Shown here one piece after another: positions 7,459 to 15,023 of a DNA stretch of 64,000 nt; position 1 is the stretch's first letter, and each line of letters begins with the position of its first letter. The notes under the pieces were generated by a model. It had not been told where the DNA came from. It saw nothing but the letters and a program-made list of their open reading frames with translations, and did no database searches. This stretch comes from JBBWZH01 sp035544115 (GTDB taxonomy: Bacteria > Actinomycetota > Actinomycetes > Mycobacteriales > CADCTP01): NCBI GenBank assembly GCA_963714145.1, contig OY970235.1, forward strand, positions 6,076,001 through 6,140,000. The letters run 5' to 3'. The position numbers and the translations under genes were made by a program.

Positions 7459-8205
7459 CTACCGCATCGGCGGCTCCTTCGCGGCCGGCGGGCCCGCCTC
7501 CGGTGCGCTCGCGGCCGGTACGGGGTGGCCGCCACGGGTAGCGGTCGCCCGCATCCGCTCCTCCAGCGCCGCCACCGCGGCCTGGTGCGCCGCCTCGGCC
7601 TGGGCGTCGTCGGCACCGGAGTGGAACGACTCCCAGATCTCGATACCGCCGATCCTGCGGTTCCGGATCCGGCCGGTCAGCTCGGTCACGAACTCGAGCT
7701 CGGCCTTGCGCAGCGCGATCCGGTACTCCAACTCGATCATGAACAGCTCCGGCAGGCCCTGCTGGAGGCACGCCTGGTGGGTGGCCTTGTCGGCTTCGAG
7801 CTGGATCCGCAGCGCGCTGCGGCGCAGCTCCAGCAACCGCTGGACCTCGGCCGGCGGCAGCCCGCCGGCCAGCGAGAGCGCCGCCTCGAACTGGGTGAAC
7901 TCGGCCACCGGCCGGCTGATCAGCTCGCCGAGCCAGTCGTCGTGCTCGTTCCGGCCGGCCGGGGTGATCGCGTAGACGGTCCGCTCTGGCCGCCGGCCCT
8001 CGCGCACGGTCTCCTTCTCGGCGATCAGCCCGCGCCGCAACAGCGACTCGACCACCGTGTAGAGCGAGCCGTAATTGATCTTGATGCTGGTGTCTTTGCC
8101 CCGCTCCCGGAGCGTGCTAGCGATCTCGTACGGGTGCATCGGCTGCTGCGCCAGGCAGGAGAGCACAGCCAGCGCCAGCGGGTTGGACCGTCCTCTGCTC
8201 GCCAT
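7459..8205 (-). CDS. PadR-family transcriptional regulator
   Basis: A 248-residue protein. The N-terminal winged helix runs from NPLALAVLSCLAQQPMHPYEIASTL to VYAITPAGR and is typical of PadR, with the wing at GREGRRPERTVYAI-type positions. A long C-terminal helical dimerisation and effector domain follows (PadR C-terminal, PF10400-like). It lies upstream of the exporter genes and carries its own promoter with a palindrome over the -10 element, so autorepression and control of the exporter are expected. It ends in an Ala/Pro-rich tail. Confidence 0.93.
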   Translation of the reverse strand: MASRGRSNPLALAVLSCLAQQPMHPYEIASTLRERGKDTSIKINYGSLYTVVESLLRRGLIAEKETVREGRRPERTVYAITPAGRNEHDDWLGELISRPVAEFTQFEAALSLAGGLPPAEVQRLLELRRSALRIQLEADKATHQACLQQGLPELFMIELEYRIALRKAELEFVTELTGRIRNRRIGGIEIWESFHSGADDAQAEAAHQAAVAALEERMRATATRGGHPVPAASAPEAGPPAAKEPPMR

Positions 8206-8206
8206 G

Positions 8207-8258
8207 CCGGATACCCCCCCGATTACTCGTAACCGAGTATCCGAGCGGGGGTATCCGG
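8207..8258. promoter_or_regulatory. Nested palindromes, candidate PadR operator
   Basis: The outer arms CCGGATACCCCC (8207-8218) and GGGGGTATCCGG (8247-8258) are a perfect 12-bp inverted repeat. Inside it lies TACTCG-TAAC-CGAGTA (8224-8239), a perfect 6-bp repeat centred within one base of the outer one. The inner palindrome overlaps the padR -10 element, as expected for an autorepressor. The outer arms could also form a terminator hairpin for the upstream amylase gene. Confidence 0.6.
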
Positions 8259-8264
8259 TGTCAA
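8236..8264 (-). promoter_or_regulatory. padR promoter
   Basis: On the minus strand TTGACA (8264-8259) is followed after exactly 17 bases by GATACT (8241-8236). The -35 is a perfect consensus. Transcription would start about 25 bases before the padR ATG, and the only ribosome-site-like element is a G tract. Confidence 0.72.
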
Positions 8265-8268
8265 GGCG

Positions 8269-11200
8269 TTACCCGGTGGTGTCCACGAACACGGCCGTGG
8301 TCCGGGCCGGGACGGTCAGCGTGCCGCCGGCCGCGCCGGCGGTCCGGACGACCGGGTCCGCGCCGGCCGCCTGGATCGGGCTGAGGGTGAGCGACCGGCC
8401 GGCCAACTCCGGCACGGTCAGGGTCTGCGCCTGTGGCGTCGCGTTGAACACCACCACCAGGCCGGCGTACCTCGGGTCGAGGTCCGGGCCGACCGTGTCG
8501 TCCAGCCGCATCACGATCACGCCCGGGGTGGCCGCGACCGACGGCGGGAACGACAGCTTCTGCCGGATCGCGCCCGCATCGCCGATCCGGAACAACCGCG
8601 AGTCGGCCCGCAGCTTCAGCCAGTCCCGGAACACCGCGGCGGACCGGGTGATGTCCGATGTGGACGGACGGAGCGCCGGGTCGGCCAGCCGCGGCCCGAT
8701 GTAGGGCCACTTCGACTCGTTCTCGGCCTGGGGTGGCAGGCCCACACCGAAGTTGTTCGTCCGGTACGACCAGTCCAGCCTGTTGAACCAGTCGCCGGAG
8801 TCGAACGAGTTCCGGTCCAGCGACTTGGAGCGCAGGATGTCCGTACCGGCCTGCAGGAACGGGACACCCTGGCCGAGGAACACTGTGGACAGTGACAGTT
8901 GCTGCATCCGCACCCGGTCGGCCATCGAGGTGCCCTGCGGCAGCTTGTAGGCCAGCGCGTCATACAGCGTCTCGTTGTCGTGCGCGTCCACGTAGGTGAT
9001 CGCGTCGTCCGGCCTGGCCGTGTAGCCGGCCGGCGAGCCGTTGTAGTCCACTTCGGACCCGCGGACCGTGGTGCCGGCCGAGTTGACGAATGTGTAGTCG
9101 GCCAGGTTGCCGGTCAGCCCGACCCGGATCAGGTCCTGGGCGTGCAGCAGCGCGGCCCGCTGTTCGGCCGGGGTGCCGTTGGTCGCGGCGCCGTTCGGGT
9201 CGGTGAACAGGCCGGAGCCGAAGCCCTGCTTCCGCGGATCGTCATCGAACGGGCCGCCGCCGCGGACCGCGTCGCGCAGCCGGTCGTTGAAGGTGCCGAC
9301 GCCGGTGCCGGCCATGTTGGCCTGGGTGGCCTGCGGGAACCGGGCGTTGTCGGCCACCTCGCCGAAGTTCCAGCCCTCGCCGTAGAGGTAGATCGCCGCG
9401 CCGTCGACCCCGTCATGGGCGACCGTGAGCTTGTCCAGCGCGGCCCGCACATCCAGGATGTTCTGCTTCGGGTGGTGGCCCATCAGGTCGAACCGGAAGC
9501 CGTTCACCTTGTAGTACCTGGCCCAGCTGACCACCGAGTCGACCACCAGCTTGCCCATCATCGCGTGTTCCGGCGCGGTGTTCGCGCAGCAGGTGGACGT
9601 GGTCAGCTCGCCCTTCTCGTCCAGCCGCTGGTAGTAGCCGGGCACCACCCGGTCCAGCACCGACTTCGGGTCCTGCCCGGCGGCGTCGGTGTGGTTGTAG
9701 ACGACGTCCATCACCACCCGCAGGCCGGCCCGGTTCAGCCCGGCGACCATCTCCCGGAACTCCCTGGTCCGTTGTGGACCGTCCGGATCGGACGCGTAGG
9801 AGCCCTCCGGGGCGTTGTAGTGCAGCGGGTCGTAGCCCCAGTTGAAGCCGTCCCGCGCGGCGACGGCGCTGACGCAGGCCTGCTGGGCGGGCGAGTCGGG
9901 CGGGTAGCTGGCCAGGTCACAGTCCGGGGTGGCCTGCTGGTCCTTGCGTTCGGCGATGGTGGCGATGTCGAACGCCGGCAGCAGATGGACGTCCCTGAGC
10001 CCCGCCTTCGCCAGCGCGGTCAGGTGCTTCATCCCGGCCGAGCCGGTGTCGGTGAAGGCGAGGTAGCCACCCCGGTGCGCGGCCGGGACGGTGCTGTCGT
10101 TGATCGAGAAATCGCGGACGTGCAGTTCGTAGACGCTGTTGTCGACCTGCTGGGCCGGCTTGGGCGCGCGGACCAGCCGCCAGCCGGCCGGTTGCAGCCG
10201 GGCGTCGCTGGCCAGGTCGACGACCACCGACCGCTGCGAGTTCACCGTCAGCGCGACCGAGTACGGGTCGGTCACGTCGTTCGTCTCGATCTTCCCGGTG
10301 GTCGGCGCGAAGACGCGCAGCCGGAACAGGTAGCTGGCATCCCGCCAGCCGGTGCCGCTGACCGTCCACACGCCACTCGCGTCCGACCGGACCATCGGCA
10401 GCACCTCGTCGGTGCTGGCTCCGGGGCGGCGCAGCAGCAGCGCGGCGGACTGCGCGGTCGGCGCCCAGACCCGGATCGTGGTCCGCGTTCCGGCGGTGCT
10501 CGGGCCGAGCGCGACCGGCTTCGCCGCGGCGGCGTACAGGTCGTCCAGCACGCCGGGCAGTTGCACGGCGGTGGCGCCGCGCAGGGTGCCGTCGCCGGCC
10601 CGATCCACGGCGACCACCTGACCGCGGACCGCCGCGGACACCCGGGACAGGTCGCTCGGTCGCACCCGGAACGTCGGGTAGCTGGCCAGCTGCGGCCACT
10701 TCGCCTGCTCCACATCGGACAGCCCGGCCGGGTCGTAGGACAGCCGGATCGTCTGTCCGTTGTGGATCGTGCCGTCACTGAAAGTGATGTCGGCGGCGGG
10801 CGAGTAGCGCAGCGAGTAGGCGTGGTCGGCGGTCGGCTCGACCTTCCAGACCACGGTGTCGCGGGAGATCCACTGCGCCCGGGCCTGGGTCAGGTCGGCG
10901 TCCACGCCCGCTCCTCCGACGACCGGCAGCAGGTAGCTGACCTTGCCGGACGAGTCGACCGCGCCGGACAGGAAGTACGCGTCGTAGCCGAGGTTGGCCA
11001 GATCCAGCACCTGGTCGCCGCCCGGGTCCTTGGTGTCTCCATTGTGGATGATGTAGTTCAGCGCGGGCGCACCCGGCAGCAGCGGAACCAGCCAGAAGGC
11101 GCCGAACCCGTCGGTGCCGTCCGGCGCCGCGGACGCCTCCCAGGACGGGGTCGGGGTGGCCGAGCCGGTCCAGTGGTAGATCGTCCAGCCGGTGTAGTTG

Positions 11201-14200
11201 CCATCGTCGCGGTGGTAGTGGATGACCGCGTAGTTCTGCGCGGCGGCGGCCGAACCGTAGATCTTCCCGTCGCCGGAGTTGATCCAGACGTCCGAGGTGG
11301 TGGCCGGGTCGATGAACCGGTCCGGCTCGGTGTCCTTCACCCCGTTGTTCTGGATGATGAAGCCGACCCTGCTGCCGTCGCCCTTCAGCTTCACGTTGGC
11401 GAACCGGCCGTAGCCGTCGGTGCCGGTCAGCGGCCGGGTCGCCGGCCAGGTGGTCAGCTCGGAGTCGTCCACCCCACCGAACAGGTAGACACCCCAGCCG
11501 TCGTAGTCGCCGGCTGGCCGTCGGTAGTGGACGGTGACGTAACCCTGAGCGGTGGCCCGGGCCGGGTACACCCGCGCGTCGCCGGACTGCAGCCAGACCT
11601 CCGGTGTCTGCCCGGGCTGGAACGACCGGTCCCCGTCCGGGTCCTTGGTATCTCCATTGTGGACGATGAAGTTCACCGTGCTGGCACCCGGCGTGAGCTT
11701 CACCCAGGCGAACCGGCCGTAGCCGTCCTCCCCGGCGAAGGGAACCGGGCTGGCCCAGTCGGTCGGGTTGGCCACGTCGCCCCAGACGTGCAGCCCCCAG
11801 CCGGCGTAGTTCCCGTCCGCCCGGTGGTAGTGCACGATCGCGTAGTCCCGGGGGGCGGTCGAGCCGGGCGGTGGCGACGGCGGCTCGGCGCCGACCACGA
11901 CCGAGATCTTGTCCGCGTTCAGGTGGCCCGCGGAGTCTTTGACGATCGCCTTCAGCTCGACGGTGGAGCCCTTCGGCTGGCCGGAGACGTCGTAGAACAC
12001 CCGGTACGGCGCGTTGTCGTCGGTGCCGAGCGGCTGCCAGCCGGCCGCCCCGGCCGGCTTGGCCAGGAACGTGACCTGGTTGAAGCCGCCACCGGTGACC
12101 GTCGCGCCGACCTCGACGGTGCCCTTCACCTCGCTGCCGGCGGGCGGCGGGGTGAGCGTGACGCCCGGGGCCCCGGCCGGCGCCGGCAGCGCGCGCAGCG
12201 CCTTGAAGACCACAGTGGACAGCGGCGGCACGGTGACGGTCAGCCGGCTGGCCGCGTCGGTACGCCGGAAGGTGGTGCCGCCGGCCGGCCACAACTGGCG
12301 GTACGTCGCGTTCGGGCTGAACGTCGGGATGGCAGCGGTCTGCGCGGTGCTCGCGTTGTTCAGCGCGACCAGGTACTCGGTGTTCTGGCCGGCCTCGATC
12401 CGGGAGAACGCGTAGACGCCCGGGCCGGTCGCGGCGTACCGCTGGATCTGCGCGCCGTCACGCAGCGCCGGGTTGGCCGCGGTGAGCGTGGCGAGGCCGG
12501 CGATGTGCCGGTAGAGCGGGTGGTTCGGGTCGTAGCTGTCGGTCGCGCCGGTCGCGGTGCTGCCGATCCGCGGCTGGTCGCGGTACTCGGCCGTCCGGGT
12601 GGCGAACATGTCCTGCCGCGCGTCCTTGTCCCCGCCGGCGCCGGCGAAGCCCTGCTCGTCGCCGTAGTAGACGACCGGGTTGCCGCGGGTCAGGTAGAGC
12701 AGGTCGTGCGCGAGCTTGTCCCGGGCCAGCAGTTCAGGGCCGCCGGCGGCCGGGTCGTCGGTCTTGAGCATGTAGCCGATCCGGCCCATGTCATGGTTGC
12801 CGAGGAAGGTCGGCAGCGAGTAGGCGTTCGAGTCGGCGTCGGTGTAGCGGTCGCCGTTCCGCAGCAGCGCGTCCAGGTCGGTCGGCGCCCGGCCGGCGGC
12901 GAACCCGCGGGCCGCGCTCTGGAACGGGAAGTCCAGCTCGGCCTGCAGCCGCCCCTTCGTCGAGTACAAAGAGGACACCGCGACGTCGGAGTCGAACACC
13001 TCGCCGAACACGAAGAAGTTCGGCTTGCCGTGGCTGCGGGCGTACGCCTGTACGGCCGGCGCGAGCTGCTGCCAGAACTCCAGGTTGACGTTCTTGACCG
13101 TGTCCACCCGGTACCCGTCGATGCCGAGCTGGTCGATCCAGTACTCGAAGATGCCGGTCATTCCGGCCACCACGCGGGGGTTCTCGGTGAACAGGTCGTC
13201 GAGCCCGAAGAAGTCGCCATAGAGCGCGTTCTCGCCGGCGAACGTCGTGTCACCGCGGTTGTGGTAGAGCGTGACGTCGTTCAGCCAGGCCGGCTTCTTC
13301 ACGGTGGCGTCCGCCGGGGTGCGGAACACCGGCGTGTACGGGAACGAGTCGCGGGTCAGGGGTGGGAACGCCTGGCCGGCCCCCAGATAGTCGCGGTCGT
13401 CGAACTCGCGACCGCTCGCGTCCAGGTAGGGCACCGCGGCCTTGGTCTGGTACGTCGTCCGGTTCTCCGCGTAGGAGATGACGTCGGCGGTGTGGTTGGC
13501 GACGATGTCGAAGAAGACCTTGATGCCCTTGGCGTGCGCGGTGGCGATGAACGCACGCATGTCGGCGTTGCTGCCGAAGTGCGGATCGATCTGGGTGAAG
13601 TCGGTCGCCCAGTAGCCGTGGTACCCGGCGCTGGCGTCCGCGCCGGTGCCCTGCACCGGGCGGTTCTTGAACATCGGCGTCATCCAGATCGCCGTGGTGC
13701 CCAGGCCCTTGATGTAGTTCAGGCGCTGGGTCAGTCCGGCCAGGTCGCCGCCGTGGTAGAAGCCCTTGTCCGTCGGATCGAATCCGGTGTCCGATCTGGA
13801 CCCGGTCAGCCCACCGCGGTCATTCGCCGCGCTGCCGTTGGCGAACCGGTCCGGCATCACGAAGTAGAACTTCTCCCCGGCCAGCCCGGCCCGCAGGCTG
13901 CTGCCGGCCAGCCGGTCATCGCCGGGCTCCAGCCCGCTGCCGGTCCGCCGCACGACCGCGGTCACCGCGTGCGTGGCGGCGACGTAGGAGATCGTCACGG
14001 TGTCGCTGGTCGCCCCGACCGTGAAGTCCACATTGGACGCCGGGAACGCGCCGGCCAGCGACTGGTTGAGCGCGACCCGGGTGGCGTAGCTGCCAGGACG
14101 CAGGCCGGCGGTGACGAACGTGTAGGTGCCGTCGCCATCCGGGTCCTGCAGCCAGCTGCGCAGGCAGTCCGGCGCCCAGTCGGTACGGCAGCCCAGCTCG

Positions 14201-14712
14201 TGCTGGAAGGTGCCGACCGCGGTCGCCAGCACGGACGATTCGGAGTCGGCCACCCAGTGGCTGTGCTCGCTGTAGACGAACGTGACCGGTTCGGTCGCCG
14301 GCACGGTGAGCACGACGTTGCCGCCGTCCCGCTGCGCATGCGCGCCGTAGTTCTCCGTCCAGCTGCCGTTCACCGCCGCCTTGTACTCGTACGTCCCCGC
14401 CGGCAACACGAACGTGGCCTGCCAGCGGTCGTCCTCGGCGTCGTAGGCCAGCCGGGTCTGCGCGCACTCGGGCTGCCAGTCGGCCGGGCAACCGAGCTCG
14501 CTCTGCAGCGAGCCGGCAACGGTCACGGTCGCCGCCGGCGGCGTGTCGTCCGCGGACCCGGGTGGCGCCGCGGCGACGCCGCCGACCAGCGGCAGCACCA
14601 GGCAGAGCGTGGCCAGCGGGATGCCGCGCAGCCGGCGGCTGGTTCGGCGGGCGCGCGCGGCGGCTCGGTGGCCGTGGGCCGGGCGGCGGAGGGGCAGGCG
14701 GCGGAGGGACAT
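8269..14712 (-). CDS. pulA: Secreted bifunctional alpha-amylase/pullulanase
   Basis: A 2147-residue extracellular starch-degrading enzyme. An ATG at 14712 with CAGGAGA just upstream is preferred over the longer frame to 14817. An Arg-rich signal peptide (core IPLATLCLVLPLVGGVAAA) comes first, then two X25-like beta domains (about 60-290). A GH13 alpha-amylase follows (about 300-845; catalytic Asp in GIDGYRVDTV, Glu in FVFGEVFD, Asp in FLGNHDMG), then an Ig-like domain. Three CBM41 starch-binding repeats (about 955-1256) precede a GH13 pullulanase (Asp in GFRFDLMGH near 1740, Glu in LYGEGWNFGE near 1777, Asp in DAHDNETL near 1909). A C-terminal beta domain ends it. It cuts both alpha-1,4 and alpha-1,6 bonds. 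Confidence 0.95.
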   Translation of the reverse strand: MSLRRLPLRRPAHGHRAAARARRTSRRLRGIPLATLCLVLPLVGGVAAAPPGSADDTPPAATVTVAGSLQSELGCPADWQPECAQTRLAYDAEDDRWQATFVLPAGTYEYKAAVNGSWTENYGAHAQRDGGNVVLTVPATEPVTFVYSEHSHWVADSESSVLATAVGTFQHELGCRTDWAPDCLRSWLQDPDGDGTYTFVTAGLRPGSYATRVALNQSLAGAFPASNVDFTVGATSDTVTISYVAATHAVTAVVRRTGSGLEPGDDRLAGSSLRAGLAGEKFYFVMPDRFANGSAANDRGGLTGSRSDTGFDPTDKGFYHGGDLAGLTQRLNYIKGLGTTAIWMTPMFKNRPVQGTGADASAGYHGYWATDFTQIDPHFGSNADMRAFIATAHAKGIKVFFDIVANHTADVISYAENRTTYQTKAAVPYLDASGREFDDRDYLGAGQAFPPLTRDSFPYTPVFRTPADATVKKPAWLNDVTLYHNRGDTTFAGENALYGDFFGLDDLFTENPRVVAGMTGIFEYWIDQLGIDGYRVDTVKNVNLEFWQQLAPAVQAYARSHGKPNFFVFGEVFDSDVAVSSLYSTKGRLQAELDFPFQSAARGFAAGRAPTDLDALLRNGDRYTDADSNAYSLPTFLGNHDMGRIGYMLKTDDPAAGGPELLARDKLAHDLLYLTRGNPVVYYGDEQGFAGAGGDKDARQDMFATRTAEYRDQPRIGSTATGATDSYDPNHPLYRHIAGLATLTAANPALRDGAQIQRYAATGPGVYAFSRIEAGQNTEYLVALNNASTAQTAAIPTFSPNATYRQLWPAGGTTFRRTDAASRLTVTVPPLSTVVFKALRALPAPAGAPGVTLTPPPAGSEVKGTVEVGATVTGGGFNQVTFLAKPAGAAGWQPLGTDDNAPYRVFYDVSGQPKGSTVELKAIVKDSAGHLNADKISVVVGAEPPSPPPGSTAPRDYAIVHYHRADGNYAGWGLHVWGDVANPTDWASPVPFAGEDGYGRFAWVKLTPGASTVNFIVHNGDTKDPDGDRSFQPGQTPEVWLQSGDARVYPARATAQGYVTVHYRRPAGDYDGWGVYLFGGVDDSELTTWPATRPLTGTDGYGRFANVKLKGDGSRVGFIIQNNGVKDTEPDRFIDPATTSDVWINSGDGKIYGSAAAAQNYAVIHYHRDDGNYTGWTIYHWTGSATPTPSWEASAAPDGTDGFGAFWLVPLLPGAPALNYIIHNGDTKDPGGDQVLDLANLGYDAYFLSGAVDSSGKVSYLLPVVGGAGVDADLTQARAQWISRDTVVWKVEPTADHAYSLRYSPAADITFSDGTIHNGQTIRLSYDPAGLSDVEQAKWPQLASYPTFRVRPSDLSRVSAAVRGQVVAVDRAGDGTLRGATAVQLPGVLDDLYAAAAKPVALGPSTAGTRTTIRVWAPTAQSAALLLRRPGASTDEVLPMVRSDASGVWTVSGTGWRDASYLFRLRVFAPTTGKIETNDVTDPYSVALTVNSQRSVVVDLASDARLQPAGWRLVRAPKPAQQVDNSVYELHVRDFSINDSTVPAAHRGGYLAFTDTGSAGMKHLTALAKAGLRDVHLLPAFDIATIAERKDQQATPDCDLASYPPDSPAQQACVSAVAARDGFNWGYDPLHYNAPEGSYASDPDGPQRTREFREMVAGLNRAGLRVVMDVVYNHTDAAGQDPKSVLDRVVPGYYQRLDEKGELTTSTCCANTAPEHAMMGKLVVDSVVSWARYYKVNGFRFDLMGHHPKQNILDVRAALDKLTVAHDGVDGAAIYLYGEGWNFGEVADNARFPQATQANMAGTGVGTFNDRLRDAVRGGGPFDDDPRKQGFGSGLFTDPNGAATNGTPAEQRAALLHAQDLIRVGLTGNLADYTFVNSAGTTVRGSEVDYNGSPAGYTARPDDAITYVDAHDNETLYDALAYKLPQGTSMADRVRMQQLSLSTVFLGQGVPFLQAGTDILRSKSLDRNSFDSGDWFNRLDWSYRTNNFGVGLPPQAENESKWPYIGPRLADPALRPSTSDITRSAAVFRDWLKLRADSRLFRIGDAGAIRQKLSFPPSVAATPGVIVMRLDDTVGPDLDPRYAGLVVVFNATPQAQTLTVPELAGRSLTLSPIQAAGADPVVRTAGAAGGTLTVPARTTAVFVDTTG

Positions 14713-14721
14713 CAGCGTCTC

Positions 14722-14736
14722 CTGAAAATTCTTGCG
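14722..14736. promoter_or_regulatory. Second maltose-type operator half, next to the amylase ribosome site
   Basis: CTGAAAATTCTTGCG differs by one base over 14 from the sequence at 14842-14855, the left part of the stronger site. It lies directly upstream of the AGGAGA ribosome site. Paired sites about 119 bases apart suggest looping or a roadblock by a LacI-family repressor. This is inference. Confidence 0.45.
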
Positions 14737-14841
14737 GCGCCAGTCTCCGGGCCAGAGCGACAGCACCAGTGCGGGTCTCGAACAAAACGCCTCTAGGGCG
14801 GGTAGCCTGGCAGTCACGGCCGGGTAACGGAAGAGCTACGG

Positions 14842-14867
14842 CTGAAAAATCTTGCAACCGCTTGCTC
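14842..14867. promoter_or_regulatory. LacI-family (MalR-like) operator upstream of the amylase gene
   Basis: CTGAAAAATCTTGCAACCGCTTGC contains GCAA-CCGC-TTGC (14854-14865), the symmetric core typical of LacI-family operators. TTGCAA-rich direct repeats in front of actinomycete amylase genes are known targets of the maltose repressor. Repression without maltodextrin is therefore expected. The regulator gene is not in the window. Confidence 0.6.
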
Positions 14868-15023
14868 GGGCAGTATGGTCGACGTTGACCCCCGCGTCAC
14901 GGAATCGCCGTCAGTGCACGCACAGTTACCGTCCGCGATAGTCCCGTGCTCACCTTGCAATGCCTCGCGGCGGCTCAGATGATTCCTTTCGTTTGCCCTG
15001 CCCAGCGGACTTGCAAGGAGAAG

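Larger units (their letters stand above)
14713..15023. other. Divergent intergenic region between amylase and conservon kinase
   Basis: About 311 bases hold the control regions of two divergent genes. On the amylase side there are two related sites sharing CTGAAAAnTCTTGC. On the kinase side TTGCAA occurs again at 14955 and TTGCAAG at 15011. I could not pick a convincing -35/-10 pair for either gene. Confidence 0.5.

Noticed and set aside
8899..14796. A 1965-codon open frame on the plus strand opposite the amylase-pullulanase
   Set aside because: It mirrors a real gene with all catalytic motifs. Its product is Arg/Val/Gly/Asp-rich, with no domains, as expected when GC-rich third positions remove stops on the other strand.
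14946..15023. An earlier ATG at 14946 as the conservon kinase start
   Set aside because: The extra 26 residues look non-coding in character, while AAGGAG stands just before ATG 15024 and GTG 15027.
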